NCBI GenBank assembly: GCA_947652115.1
Contig: OX393562.1
Coordinates: 16,242,539 to 16,306,538, forward strand
Reading direction: 5' to 3'
From: Blastomussa wellsi
Lineage: Eukaryota > Cnidaria > Anthozoa > Scleractinia > Plerogyridae
DNA length: 64,000 bases
Shown: positions 1 through 13,044 of the stretch, one piece after another
Layout of the letters: each line of letters begins with the position of its first letter
Position numbering within the stretch: position 1 is the first letter of the stretch
The notes under the pieces: generated by a model
Seen by the model: only the letters and a program-made list of their open reading frames with translations
What the model was told of the DNA's origin: nothing
Databases searched by the model: none
Position numbers and translations under genes: made by a program

Positions 1-140
1 TAGCGCTGTTGAAACTAACCGCTTGTAAGGTCTGAATTCATCTTTCCTCTCACTGTCTCCTTGGGACTTTCAATATTAAAATCAAGTAGTAGAAACGGAT
101 CTGGACTCAGAAGCACTGATAACAGAATTATTGCACGTAC

Positions 141-3100
141 CTTGGGTCTATATTATGCAATACTTCATCCCGGGGTGATGGTGCGCCGTTTGATATCGTT
201 TCCCAGACGTTCTTTCCGTCGGTTCGCGCTGATATTAAATCAGCATCACCTCCCCCTAAGTGGAACAGAGTCGCTGCCCAGTCGGTGGCGTCAATCAGTC
301 CCATACACACGCGGTTCTTCTTCTTGATGAGATCATTAGCGGTGTATACGAAACCAACGCCTTTCACTCCACCCTCCCAAAGGGTGTCTTTTCCCGCACG
401 AAAAGGGAAGTTTGAGCCAGCGTTCCTAGTTGAGTACAATCGTAAGTTAAACACACGTTGATACCGGTCAGTAGTAGTTGCTGAAGCCTTAAAGGCGCTC
501 TGTGTCGGATATTCATCTTGAAAACTTTAACCTAAGTTTTTAAAGCCATCCTTGTTTCTTATCAGATTATTGTTATTTATTGTTTATTGCTACCTTCATT
601 TGGTAAACTATTATTTCAAGGTCAGTGTCCTTTGAATTGAAGACAACTCTATTCATTACTATAGATGACTTTATTTACAGTGAGTAATTTCCTTTTTTTA
701 CCGTAGCTTGGTAAGCAAGCAAAAATATCTTCACTTCAGTACACAACGACTACGCAAAATTTGACGACATATGTTATGTTTGTGTAACAATACAGGAGCA
801 TCATAGGCATACGAGCCGAGGGGACGGGGAGGGCTGCAGCCCCCCAATTTAAAAAAAAATGTCGATATGTTTTTGGGAAAAACGCTCAGGATTCGGGCAA
901 CAACGGTTGCAATTTTTGGGGTTGTTATATACCACTTTAATGCTAACACATTCCGGAATTGTGTAATTGTTTCGGGCAGGGAGGTTACAGCCTTCCTCCC
1001 CAAGTCCTAAGGTGCCCGTACGCCTAAGAGGAGTATTATAAAATTTAGTATTCTATATGTACAACTGTGCCTGGGAGACGCGTTGCTGTAGCTTTAGTTA
1101 CCAGTTGAATCCATATGGAGCTCCTCCGTTGTCAGTGGTGAAGATGATGACAGAATCTTGTAGCATTCCTTTATCTGACAGCGCTTGCCTCACAGCTCCG
1201 ACTGAATGATCCAGAGACGTAACCATGGCAGCGTATTTTTGTCTTCCTTTGTCTTTGATGAAACTAAATTTCTTGAAAAATCGAAAACTTTATGTTATTG
1301 AATGCTCCACTTTAAGCAAGAGCAAAGTTATTTGGCCAGTCACTACAAACCCAAAGACCATCCGGCGGCAATCCAAGCCGTGCCAAGCGCGGGAGATAAA
1401 GCGTTCGCCAAGTCACTATGGGTTTTGTTTTTGCTCCAGTTATTGGTCGAATAAATACGACAATGACAAAAGCATCAACAACGAGAGACAATAACAGCAG
1501 CAGCCGCGTGGCACTATTTGGATACATAATCGAAGAATTAAACTATGTTGTTTAATTGTATAATGAGAAAACCGTTTCAAAAAACCCAAAACGTGCACCC
1601 TTCATTTGTGGATCAGACTGAACGTTAGAAAACAGTCATCATGACACTAGCCTGGGAACAGGCTCCCAGCGAGCCGAGCACAGCCCGTGGAGAAGGAAAA
1701 CGTTCTCAAATTCGTCGAATTTTCCCCACTTGAGGGCCTGTTCGCAGGCTATCATGACTCCAGATGTAATGAGAGAATACCATCTTGATAGTATAAACAA
1801 TATCCTATTTATGAATTTACCTTTATAAGCTGCTCTGGCGCCTGAAGAGGATCATTCTTGTTAGCTGAATGCGCTGCTTGGTGGGCGAGGTACAAGAACA
1901 ATGGCTTGGATGCATCGTGTGCGTTTATCTTTTTTATGGCCTCTTGAGTGAAAAGGTCTGTTGCATAGATTCCGTCTCTTCTGATTGGCTAGAAATAAAA
2001 AAGGAATAAAGTTATATATTAACTTCAGAACTATAGAGTTCAAATGTTGGGGTCAAGTTCAGTTTCTGTGGAAACGCCTTCGATTCCAGGATCAAATCTA
2101 AGATCAATTAATGTGCCTCTAAGACTGGACGAAAGTCTCATGTGTGGGCCGGACTTTCAGAACCTAACTAAGATAAAAGGACAAAAATCCCTTACGTGGA
2201 CGAACTACCTAATCCATCTGCCCATTTCCAAGTTTTTTTAAAGTTAAAATTAAAACCATATTATTTTAAAAAAAATATTAAACAATAAACCTTGTTTTGA
2301 CAGCTGTTAATTGATCATACCATCGACGTCCATTGCCAAAGATGTAAGCTTACGTTATATTAACATTAACGTTAACCAGTTCGGCCTATGTCTAGCTAGA
2401 GCATGGCCTCCATGCTGAGAGCGATTTCGTCGTCCTCGTCGTCGTACGCACCAGTGAACCATGCCGCTAGCCGTTTTGACTATGAAAAATGAACTGCATT
2501 GTTCTCTTGCAATTTATATGGCTAAGGCGCTCCGCTGGCGGCCCTTCGGGCCGTCGAAGCTCCGCTACTGTAACACGAGCACACATGCCTGCGACCAATG
2601 AGGCGGCATCTTGGGGGAACAATTTTGCATGTGCGAATGTTGTCTGCATCAAATGCGTTATATAAGCATGATCGGCTAAATAGAGGTTATTATAATATAG
2701 ATAGGACTCTGTGTACGCTCTGATTGGTCAAAAAACCATGTTTTATCAGAGTATAAAACATACGTAGAAAAAGCGTGTTTTATTGTTTTTCGTCAGCTTT
2801 ACTCTAGTGAAAATTCGCAAGGGATGACGGCGAACATTTTCTATGAAGAAATTCTGGACAAAATTCTGAGTCAAGCTGCAGAGATTGCGAAGAAGCGTCT
2901 AAGTTCGAGAGGAAAGTAGTAGAAGCGAAATTAAATTGCTTCAGTTTATCGATCGTGCGTGATGTTGTTTTTACTCGCGGCGTATAAAATCTATATCATA
3001 AAGCAAATGGAGAAGCCTAAGCCGTGTATTATACTGTCATAAAGCACTCCGGACATTTGAGAACACTCGAGAAATGTAGAAAACACTCGCCTGCGGCTCG

Positions 3101-5708
3101 TGTTTTCTACATTTCCCTCGTGTTCTCAAATGCCCGTCGTGTTTTATGACAATATAATACATGGCTTTGGCTTCTTTATTTGTTAAATAAAGTAGAACCA
3201 TGATTTTGATCATTTTTCTTTCTTGCTCAGCTGCATTTATTTCTCGACCACGTTTCACTCATTTGAGATCAACAGTTTGTCGTGTCGTTTTGGACGTTTT
3301 CAGTGACCTACGTACCTTCATGTTGTCACGGAGATCATAGCCCCAGTAATCTTCAAACGAGCTGTGGTCCCAGTAATCCTCCTTCGCACCCAGGAAGCCG
3401 AAGAAAGAGTCGAATCCTCGATATAAAGGAGTGTATTCCTTTGTAAAGTATCCGAGATGCCACTGCAAAAAAGAAGCAAAACGTGACATTCAAAGGTGGG
3501 GCTATTATATTAATTAGTAACCTGCATCTCGCTATTTGTGCAGGACGTCAAGGGAAAGCTAAGGACGAACTTGAGTGTGCCTGTTATCTCGTACCCTGTA
3601 CCCAGATATTCTCTCCAGAATGGAAGTACCTTGAAATTAATTTCCAGGACACTGAACAACATTGCAAGAAACGGTGCCTGAAACTATGGCAATTGCGGCG
3701 CTTAGTTGCAACAGTGATTGCTTACAGCAGTTCTCGTGGCATTGCTGACACAAAAATGCTGATAGGGGTCAAGTTAATGTTTAAAATTACAAAATACAAA
3801 CGTGGAGGATAGCCAAGACTGTCAGACGGAACTCTACTACTACTTACGCTACTACTTATAAACAGAAAGGGTTCGTGGATGAGACACTGAGAAACACTAA
3901 CAGTTGGTATAATATATACTAGATACCTTTCCCACTGCATGAGTCTTGTAACCAAGAGTTTTGAGATACTGAGCTATCGTTACTTCTTTAAGCGGTAGTC
4001 CATAAGGTTGCGCGGCAAAGATGACAAAATGTTGAATACCTAATGATGAGAAGTCGATTAAAAATAGAACACAAATGGGGAGAAACATGATAAACATCAT
4101 AAACATGGTAAAACATTGAAATCAACTTGCTTAGGAGCATACATTTTTAAAATTATTTTAAAAAATAATAATTTAATAATTTAATTTTTAAAAATATGCT
4201 TACATACGAAACGTCAAATGTAGGCAGCACACCATAATTTTCAGGCAACATTCCTTTTGAAATGAAAATAACTTTGTACGTCAAAAATTTTAGCATAGTT
4301 ATAGTATAGTTAACTAAAGAAAATGAAACAGAAGGTCAGTTTTGTGACACGATGAAACGGGTTGTATTTAAACGCATAGGCATACGGGCCGGGGGGGCTG
4401 CAGTCCCCCATATTTTGGGCAAGTCAGATTTTTTGGGCAGCAAGCTTTTTGGGCTAGGCAACTTGGGATAACTTTTTGGGCAAATGGTTCCCCTGGCAAA
4501 ACATTTGCCCGTACGCTTATGTATTAAACCTACCAAGATGGATCGGGTGTTTACCCGACATGATCGACGCTCTAGTCGGAGTACACATTGGGGACACATA
4601 GTAATTGTTTAATATGACACCCTCCTTGGCCATGGCGTCGATGTTTGGAGTTGGAATTTGGCGGGAACCATGAAAGCCAACATCATCCCATCCCTGTAAA
4701 TAAGAATACAGCTATTAATGTACTTTGGAAAATATTTTATGCAGGTATAAATTTTACATCACTTGGTGGAGGGCAGCGCAAATAATGGACGAAACAGTTT
4801 CAACGCTATTTGCACTCCACGAGACCGGTTTAACATGTTTTATTATATAGTTAAAGGGACACTATCACGATTTTGCGCACGCGCGAACGCCAACTGCCTT
4901 TTATCAACTAAAACAATAGAAATGTCACTTTGAATTTGTTTTCGCTGCGTGATCCGCCGCTCTTTATTATGCGAAAAGTATAAAAGAAAGGAAAAATGCA
5001 GTCTGAACAGGATGAGATCGTCGAAGAAAACAAACATATTTCTATTTCATTGCCCGCTATTTCCTTTCCATCTCTATGTAATTATTTGCCCGATCTTGTC
5101 GGTTGCGATTTTACTGGAAGAACTGTATTGTCGGTTGCACGCAAGCAAGTCAACTTGCTCGACCAAGTCAGGGAAGAAGCGTGTCGGCTGTCCATGTAAA
5201 ACGGCAGATAAAAACAGTACTGACTAGTATATCTACGGAACACAGCAAAAGCCATACAAGCACAAGGCGACAGTAAGATCACGGTTCAAAACAATCCTAA
5301 ATCTGCTAAATGTCCTCCGGAAATTGGGTGAATCGCGGGTATTGTTGATATCACGCACGGGTCATCAAAAGCTGTTACAGTTTTTTTTGTCCTTTTCCAC
5401 TGAGAGAGAAATAATATTATACCGGTATCCTTGTCATAGCCTATACTCTAGCGTAGCTTCAGAATGTTTAAATAAAATTAATTACTTACCAGGTCGTCGG
5501 CCAAGATGAAAATTAAATGTGGCTGCTTTTTTAAAGTAGCCTTGCAAACTGAAGTTAAGATACCCAGAAGGAAAGGAATTAACCTGCATAGCAAAAACAA
5601 AGACAGCAGAATATAAACCGACCGAGGAGGAGAACAATGGACATGGGATCCGTTCTTGAATTGACGCCAATGCTCACAGAAATTGAACCACAATAACAAT
5701 CGAACCAC
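141..5708 (-). CDS. Arylsulfatase (ARSB-like), 3' partial, seven exons
   Basis: Secreted or lysosomal sulfatase expected to remove sulfate esters from glycosaminoglycan-like substrates. Exons in order: 5490-5708, 4534-4693, 3927-4039, 3316-3462, 1821-1988, 1102-1271, 141-425. All have GT..AG borders and matching phase, giving about 420 residues. Exon 1 has a hydrophobic leader and ends in the metal-binding ADDL. Exon 2 carries the sulfatase signature CTPTR, whose Cys (about residue 110) becomes formylglycine. Exons 3 and 4 join to form GKWHLG. Exon 6 has TDNGG; exon 7 has the active-site Lys in FRAGKDTLWEGG and the family motif HNIDP. All catalytic residues visible so far are intact. The exon-7 donor (139-140) shows that the C-terminal ~100 residues lie left of the window. 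The start is uncertain: I took the ATG at 5708, but a 5' exon could exist. Family knowledge: closest to arylsulfatase B/I/J. Sure of family, less of substrate. Confidence 0.9.
802..1028. mobile_element. hAT-type MITE, CATAGGC family, copy 1
   Basis: A 227-bp element in the last visible arylsulfatase intron. Ends are CATAGGCATACG and CGTACGCCTAAG, an inverted repeat. It is flanked by an 8-bp target duplication differing at one base (AGGAGCAT at 794-801, AGGAGTAT at 1029-1036). Eight-base duplications are typical of hAT transposons. A G/C-rich GGGCTGCAGCCCCCC block sits near one end, as in the two other copies here. It has no coding capacity. Confidence 0.75.
1648..1751. mobile_element. MITE with TAGCCTGSGAACA ends, copy 1
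   Basis: A 104-bp element in an arylsulfatase intron, with ends TAGCCTGGGAACAGGC and GCCTGTTCGCAGGCTA (15/16 inverted match). It is flanked by a 9-bp duplication (TCATGACAC at 1639-1647, TCATGACTC at 1752-1760; 8/9). A 9-bp duplication suggests mobilisation by a Mutator-like transposase. A second copy lies at 57834. Confidence 0.7.
3013..3173. repeat. Long near-perfect palindrome in arylsulfatase intron
   Basis: Two arms of about 77 bp, beginning AAGCCTAAGCCGTGTATTAT and mirrored by a right arm ending in GGCTTTGGCTT, meet with almost no loop near 3095. There are a few mismatches. It looks like a MITE or part of a larger element. No target duplication was identified. Confidence 0.6.
4375..4521. 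mobile_element. hAT-type MITE, CATAGGC family, copy 2
   Basis: A 147-bp copy with ends CATAGGCATACGGGCC and GCCCGTACGCTTATG. It lies in the arylsulfatase intron and ends only 12 bases from the exon at 4534, next to that exon's splice donor. Flanks (TATTTAAACG left, TATTAAACC right) look like a decayed 8-bp duplication with one indel. Confidence 0.65.
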
Positions 5709-7685
5709 ACATTTTTAGCAATGATGTAAATATAAAAAATAGCATTTAATTCATTCAATGTTCAGTATGTTTCACATCAAGGAACTGTTTTCTTATTGGT
5801 CTCTTCATCAGTGTAATGACAACTGGGACATTTTGATGCTTTTTCAATACCACCTTAGGGTTAGTATTGCTAGAGGCTACTAATTTTGTTTCTCCAATCA
5901 AAGCAATTTTGAAACATTAACAACTACCCTGCTCTAGAAGAGAAATCTCACTTCCTTTTTTAAAATATCTCTTTTCGTTACAGAGATATTTAAGTTTACG
6001 ATTGTTACGCCGACTCATGACAGGGAAGAGCGATCACGATCGACGATCGTTTTCTCTCAACACTCCATAGCAAAACAGTGTTTTAATGAACGTAATTTTT
6101 AATATAACCATTGACGCTGGCCTTGAAAAGTTCATTTGCAGTGGACAAGGCCACTTGTTAGCAGACACTCGTCGCGTTTTATTGCAAATCTGAGAATTTG
6201 ATTCAGGAATGTTTGCTGACACGCGTGTGCCCGTTGCAACGGAAAATTATTTGAAATGATTCGACCATCTAGTGCTTTAAGTAAGGTGGCGGAAATGGCA
6301 CGTCTAAATTGAGGGTTAGTTTAGGCGAGTTGCGTTTTTGAACCGTTTCAAGAGCATCTGGTTGTTGCTATTAATGGTCATGGATATGTCAACGTTTGTA
6401 AGACTTCTTGCCGTTTTCGTTTTCAAACTGCAGTGGAATATTTTTGAAAGTAATTTGTTTTAATAGACCACCTCTGATACGAGAAGAAGAAAATCACCTG
6501 CATATTGGTCAACTTCTCGGTGATCACAAAATTGTAATTTGTAGTTTGTAGTTTAAAGTGACTGGAAATCCATTTCATGGCACAAAATTTAATTACACAA
6601 AATGAAACGCTGCAATAAATTGTAATCATTTCAAATGCGATACAAAACCAGTATCACACCATAGCAGCATCTACTCATAAAAGTTTACTTATCCAACCAC
6701 CGAGTCAGGGATTCGTAATCACATACCAGAAATTAAGTTTTGGAAATTCCATGGCTTCTGTGTGTGGAGTAAATAACTTGGTCCTTATCTTGATTGTGTT
6801 TTAACTTTTAGGGTTTTCTACCTCCTTTCTCTGTAGACCATTAGTTTTTCTTCGCTTGACACTACACGATCATGTTATTTTTACATAAACAACAATTTAC
6901 TTTCTAATGCTTTGATTAACTTGACCTGTTGTTGATCAAATAACAAAATTGTCACCGATGGATCCAAATTTAAAAGCATATGGAGCCAACATAGAACGAA
7001 GAAAGATGACATTTGCTTTGTACTTTTATTGTCATAAAATGTCGATGTCAACGTTTCCATACCGAATTGGCAATTCGGCGCATGTACCTAATGGCGATTC
7101 CTCCTTTTAGTTGATTTATAATCCACTTTTTGTACATTCTGGGTGGAGTTTAGAAAATTTGGATTCATCTACAATCAATAAATCGATAAATCTTTCTTTC
7201 TTTGCCGAAATGCTCTATCTGCTTGTTGTTCAATGAAATAACGCTGTTTTTACTGTAAAGTGTGACATCTGAAAGATGTTTCCGTTGTTGCTGGTGTTTT
7301 ACCGCTGAGACAAACAAACCAGTTGTTTACTTTTAAAACGATACTGGTGAACCGTTTTCTTTTCAAAATATCCGTTTTGTTCGCGGGAAAACCTGATGAT
7401 TTATCAACATTTTTGATTCCCAGTTGTCGGTTTGCACTGATTTAGTTGCTATTTATGGAGATAAGGAAGAAAACCTGGCAATCAAAGAGCAGTACCGCGG
7501 CAACAATGCAACCAGAGTACGTTAATGTCTCAAGTTTGATGTCCGTAGGTATCAAAGCAAATCGAGCAGGGATTTAAATCAATGTATTACACGTTCTTTT
7601 CTTTTCTTTTTTTTTTTTTTTTTTCATTTTTGACATAATTTTATCCAGTCTGGTGTCAGCTTTGGTAAACTCTTTAGGGCATTAT
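5709..7685. other. Gene-free spacer upstream of the arylsulfatase
   Basis: AT-rich sequence with no reading frame that looks coding. It should contain the arylsulfatase promoter, but no core promoter motif can be claimed. A run of about 20 T lies near 7605-7624. Confidence 0.5.
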
Positions 7686-7697
7686 ACTATCATCCAG

Positions 7698-7996
7698 GGG
7701 AGGCGCAGTGGCCTAATGGTTAGTGCGCTGGACTCTGGATCAAACGGGCCGGGTTCGAGTCCTGGCCGGGCCACTGCGTTGTGTTCTTGGGCAAGACACT
7801 TTACTCTCACAGTGCCTCTCTTCACCCAGGTGTATAAATGGGTACCGGCGAATTTACTGCTGGGGGTTAACCCTGCGATGGACTAGCATCCCATCCAGGG
7901 GGGAGTAGAAATACTCTCTGTCGCTTCATGCTACAGAAACCGGGATAAGCTCCGGCCTGATGGGTCACTAGGCCCGACTGCTGACTTACCTTTACC
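7698..7996 (+). mobile_element. tRNA-derived SINE, full-length copy
   Basis: A 299-bp SINE flanked by a perfect 12-bp target duplication ACTATCATCCAG (7686-7697 and 7997-8008). The head has a pol III A-box-like stretch (TGGCCTAATGGTTAGTGCGC) and a B box (GGTTCGAGTCC). The body includes CACCCAGGTGTATAAATGGG and CCCTGCGATGGAC, shared with the copies near 33400 and 58158. The tail is a short TTACC/TTTACC repeat. It is non-coding and moved by LINE machinery. Confidence 0.85.
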
Positions 7997-8008
7997 ACTA
8001 TCATCCAG

Positions 8009-8780
8009 AACCTTAAGAATGTTTCAACAAAGCCAAAAATGAAGACACTAGAGTAGTACGGATAGATTATTAGTTGTTATTACTTTGAGTGTGAAGAGTT
8101 AATTACAAAGTTGAATTAATTTGCACGTAAGTGCTATATTAAAGAAAAGGCATTTTAAAAAGGTGTTTCAGTTCACCTTGTTTTGCAATTAAATGTTGTA
8201 TGAACGGAAACCATCAATTTTTAAAAGACGCACTTTTATATTTGAGTCTCATTGTAAAATGCAAGCTTCCAGCTCCATGCAGCTACTGGGTACGAGTTCA
8301 TTTGTTCAGCTTAATTTTTTTTCGTTTTAATTACTTCTTTATAATCAATTGTTAATTAGATCACCACGCGCCTCGAGAAATACTCCATGGGATAATCTAA
8401 GGTCCGACATAACCCAAATTTTATCCATCATCAAGACGTTGCGGGCTCCATGGGCGAATTTTCAACTTTTGCGAATTTTAAAAACAGTAAAAGGAAACCG
8501 GACCCTTAAATGCCATTCTCAAAAATAGTCCACTAAAAGTCTTCTTTGGGTAAAATAAAAAGAAATTCGAAAATGCAGCCCTTTCCGACGATGTTTTCAT
8601 TTTTTAGGCAATAACTCTTAAACGTCTTCGAGTTTTCTTTTTCGCTGGACCAATCAAATTCGTTAATTCTGCAGTTCCCAGTCCTTGTGAGAAACGGTTA
8701 TATATTAATAGGTGACAACATTGGTTTTAATTTCGTGATACACAGTCAACAAGTGTTTAATTGTTCACTTGACTCCGGTT
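8009..8780. other. Spacer with no recognised feature
   Basis: AT-rich sequence between the SINE and the LINE remnant. No coding, RNA or repeat feature could be supported. Confidence 0.4.
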
Positions 8781-8789
8781 TCCACTGTG

Positions 8790-9460
8790 GCATCGTTTCC
8801 GCTTAGCCATCAGAAACAGTCTTTGGAGGCGAGGTTTTCATCCTTTTCTCTTGCAGAGCTACATTTCCCGTGCCACTTCTTCTCTTGCACTTCTATCCAT
8901 GGCTTCCACTCCAGACGCTTCCTCAACTCCGCCGTCAGCTTCCCCACTGGCATCACCTTCCTGCTCTCTGTTTGTACGCTGATTGGCTTTAGATACTCCA
9001 GCTGCAGCTAGAGGCCCAATTCCTCTGCGTACCTTACCTCAGCTAGCGCTCCCCTCAAACTTGCGCACCGTGACGGGTAACCATTTGTGTACAACTTCAA
9101 CTCTGCTTTGATCTTGGTCACTTTATATTCCTCCTCGTTTGAACGAGGATGGCCGTTGAACACAGGGGTGTTTTCCACCATTCTCGACGGTGTATGTTGC
9201 GGACTTCCCTGTCGACCTTTTCTATCTCTGTAATCGGCCAGTGTTGTGTCCACTTCAGGTAGCCCAACATCGGTAATGAAAATTGGTTATTATCAAAAAG
9301 AGGGCTTGACCAGATAAGAGACATTCTGCGGAGACACTCCTTAGCCGCGAACTCCAACGACAGGCTCTCCTCCTGCATCACCTTCTCCAAGACATCCAAG
9401 AAATTGAACTGATAACCCTCTTCGAGGTCGGGAACATGTACATCCTTCTAACCCTCACCC
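8790..9460 (-). pseudogene. LINE reverse transcriptase C-terminal remnant
   Basis: Frameshifted remains of a non-LTR retrotransposon protein. Readable pieces are a segment with SPLFDNNQFSLPMLGYLKW and HWPITEIEKVDREVR (about 9130-9440), then in another frame EYKVTKIKAELKLYTNGYP (near 9080-9140), then QEKKWHGK (near 8860). These match, from family memory, the region after the RT catalytic core in a LINE group common in cnidarians; the piece at 36.0 kb belongs to a related element. At least two frame changes and no catalytic core, so inactive. Confidence 0.65.
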
Positions 9461-9835
9461 CCGAAGTACTAGGGGTATTTACCTCCCGCCATAAATGGAC
9501 AACTGCGCATTTCTTGGGATTCTACCGTAGACCCACGTCCTCCATCGCACACTTGGTTGACTCTCCGTAGACGCAAATATCTTGAGATCAACGATATACT
9601 TTTGCGCAGATGGTATTAGATAGCTTATAGCCCTCGTTGGTGCTGATCCGTAGCGATGGGGTTTAAACAACCGTGAAGAGCCTGGTACTCAAAGCCTCCC
9701 CCTGGGGTAGGCCCTTGAGAAACCTGATTTCACTATAATCACCGGGTTATGCTCACGCGCTCCGTCATACTATGTTTATGACTGTGCATAGAATACAGAT
9801 ATTTTTATTTCTTACATAATAATAACAATAATAAT

Positions 9836-9895
9836 AAAAAGAAAACAAACGGCGGTTACAAACCTTATTTGGTAACCGCCGTTTGTTTTCTTTTT
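9836..9895. repeat. Perfect 24-bp hairpin
   Basis: Left arm 9836-9859 (AAAAAGAAAACAAACGGCGG, then TTAC) is the exact complement of 9872-9895, with a 12-base loop. It sits directly before the ATAATG microsatellite. Probably a small fold-back element or the end of a larger repeat. Confidence 0.75.
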
Positions 9896-9910
9896 CTGCT
9901 AAAGTTGAAA

Positions 9911-9912
9911 TG

Positions 9913-9945
<33 letters not shown>

Positions 9946-10081
9946 TTGATATTGATATTGATAATGATAATGATAATGATAATGATAGTGATAATGATAA
10001 TGATAATGATAATGATAATGATAATGATAATGATAATGATAATGATAATGATAATGATAATGATAATGATAATGATAATGA
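9911..10081. repeat. (ATAATG)n microsatellite
   Basis: About 170 bases of a 6-bp repeat, almost pure, with a few ATATTG and ATAGTG variants near the left end. It produces spurious long open frames on both strands (Met-Ile and Ser-Leu repeats). Confidence 0.95.
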
Positions 10082-10119
10082 CGACGAAAGCGACAAACGT
10101 GACGTGTTTGCTATGAAAG

Positions 10120-12500
10120 TGATTTCATCGACAACAGATCAACAGATCACAAGAAGAAAAATAAAATCAATGATTGTTAGCGAATACTGATTGACGTGCC
10201 GAAAAGGTCGAAACATGGCTGTTTTATTGGAAATGCTTCACCGGAACAATATTCTGAGTATTTTATTTTGTCATATTACGGACAATGCATTTTTCAAAAA
10301 TTTGAAAGCTACTCAAAAAACTGCCAATTCTGACCCAGTAAAATTTTATCGCAGTAGTAAAATTCTGAAACGTAAATTGAAGTTCTGTCAGTGAACGTAT
10401 CAACGATACCATGGTCTAGTTTTCCTTGGAGAACTTGCTCACATGCGCTTAGACATTGCCTAAAAATATGTAAACGGGTTTAGGCAAACACAAATTGATT
10501 CTGCAATGGCAGCTTGGGGTATGAAAACAAACTGAAGCATGCTCAAATAAATCTTCAGGAGCAGTCATAGATATATGACAACTGGCCTTATTTTTTGAAG
10601 TTTGTCAATTACAATCCTTCTCAATCTTCCTCACTGAGCCATCCTGTTTTCTTACGGGGGGTGACAGCTCTAACAAATGCTGTTTAAGCAGTGCCTTGTG
10701 TAAATAAAAGTCCTCCCGAAAATCTGGAATATCGTCCCGAATATTGGGGATAAATTCCCCAAAAATCTCAAAATTCCCGAAATTTTAACTTCACTACTTC
10801 GTGTTTCCCGGAGAATTTTTCAAGTCTCCCGATTCCCGGCAAAATCTTCAGAAGAATTTTGTTTTTGTCCCGAAACAGCTATTGTAAGAGTTGACAACCC
10901 CGTTGTTTTCTTGTCAGTATATCGGCAACCTCTTTGCTGATATGCTAGCTTTGATTTGAAGGAAATTTTGTTAGTTTCTGATTTATCAAAGGTGCAGGCC
11001 CCCTTAAAAAAAACCTTACTAAAGACAGCAATTCATTGTCGTATAAACAGCTTCAGATGCACTTCAAAAAACCAATTCTGTGAATAAAAACGTATGTCAG
11101 TGTCAAAAATTGAAAGTAACAGTAAATATACCCGACTATGTTCGTGCAAACACGCATTATATTTAATCAGCTCGTACAATTTTATATCAAAATTTGGGGA
11201 AAATAACTATTGTAATATTTATCATTTATTCAAAAATACAGATAAATATAAGAGAAGAAACGAAATGTTTTAGAATTATGGCCGGGAGTATTTCAACACG
11301 ATAGATGAGCTCTAGAAATAGTTTTATTCCATTCGTTAACCTCCCGCCGGCAAAATATTAAAGAACGCTTGATCACAGGTAAGCCAAACCACAGATAGCC
11401 ATTTGTTTCCTTTAAAATCCATGAGAACTTATACCGGCATGAAAAAACGGTATCAAAAACAGTGGACTTTCATAAAGATCAAAGAGTGGCTTATTAATAA
11501 TGCGTCGCGTTTGAACAGGCACAGATAAAAAAACCACATATCATCAATCAAACACAGTGCAAAAACCTGAAATATTAAGCTATTCATCAAACATCTGCAA
11601 ACTCCAGTTTTGGAGCAAGCACCCATACCATGGTCTACAGTTTTTTGTGCTTCATTTGGGTTTGGCTGAAACATGTTTTCAATTTCACTGAAATCCATAT
11701 TCTGTATGACTAAGACTTTTAATTCTTTAAAAATAAACATTTCTGATTATTTATTTTCAAAGTCCAAACATCCGCGACACTAATAAAGCGAGTCAGTTGA
11801 ATTGGATCCATGAGTGAATTTCTGTCAGGTTGTCTATGGTATCACGTACCTCATCCTTTCCAATTAAAAGTTTCACTGAAAACGTGCTGCTGAACCGCCG
11901 CCTCCTGACATGAGTGCAACTTTGACTGACTGCTTTAAGGTAAAATTAAGGGAGGGCAAAATGACAAGAAACACACTATTCTGCCGGGATTTAAAGGTTG
12001 GTTGTATTGAGAAATTGCCATAGCCATTACAAGTTCACGATGCGGTTATATCGACGCTTTTATCTAGCTAAAATAATATAGTTTTAATTCTTGGAAATAA
12101 ATATGTTTTTAGAATACTGATCTCACCTACAATAGCTACCCGAGTCCGCCAGAAACATCCGCAATACGAACAAAGCATGCCATGTTATATCACGTAGATG
12201 TGAGTTAGATATGGAACACTAATGGGGGTATATAGAATCACGTACGACGTTTTCGTGCCGTAAAAACGACGAATACGTATTCTGAAATCGTCGGGGACAC
12301 TTCAGAGAAAAACTATTTACCGATACGAGCAACATCAACAGCACAAATCTCATGGATCGTCATCACATGCATCTCGCTTTTAAAAATACTCAGCTGTAGT
12401 GATTGACAATCCGCAAATTGAAAATTTAAATAATTTACATATCAATCATGTATGTTTATAAATATCTGAAACATTGTGAGTGTTTCAGCGCAAATTGGAC
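10120..12500. other. Gene-free spacer upstream of GPCR 1
   Basis: No convincing exon found. Around 10715-10850 the sequence has recurring TCCCGAA/ATTCCCG motifs that look like a decayed repeat. The open frame at 11453-11740 has no recognisable family and no supporting context. Confidence 0.4.
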
Positions 12501-13044
12501 AAGGAAGCGATAACAGAGGAATAAAACAAGTTACATCTTCGCAGTGAGTTATCAAAATCAGATTCTGGGCCAGATTCCGCACGTTTCGGATTGTACACGT
12601 GGTTGGATTATTGATTGAACAGTACGATTGTTTTACAGACCCTCGGAGAACAAGGTAAATTTACAGGCCTATCACAGAATGCACATAATTGCTACAAAAC
12701 CGAAACCGCAGCTTCGAAATATCAAAGAAAAGGTAAAAGGGATTGTTCGTAATGTTGAATAGTTAGTACAAGTCTTGCTTGTTGAAGCGGACAATGCTTC
12801 GTAAGAGGACAGTGCATTGAAAAGTCAGTGAATGAAGTCTTATGTTTCCAACGCTTCCTGTAGCTATCTGGTGTACCGTTCACTTCATATGATTGCCAAG
12901 TTAGCCTAACTTGAGCGTTTATTTGCACTGTTTTTTGTTACGGCGACTTATATATCCACCATTTGCACGTCGAAGAAGCGATTGCTCGATCTAAAGAAAG
13001 GTTCTTTTCCAATTTTTCAGGTCTGAGAGATTTGAGCTGCTGAA

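Noticed and set aside
9883..10116. Open frames of Met-Ile or Ser-Leu repeats
   Set aside because: Direct translation of the ATAATG microsatellite; no start context, domain or conservation.
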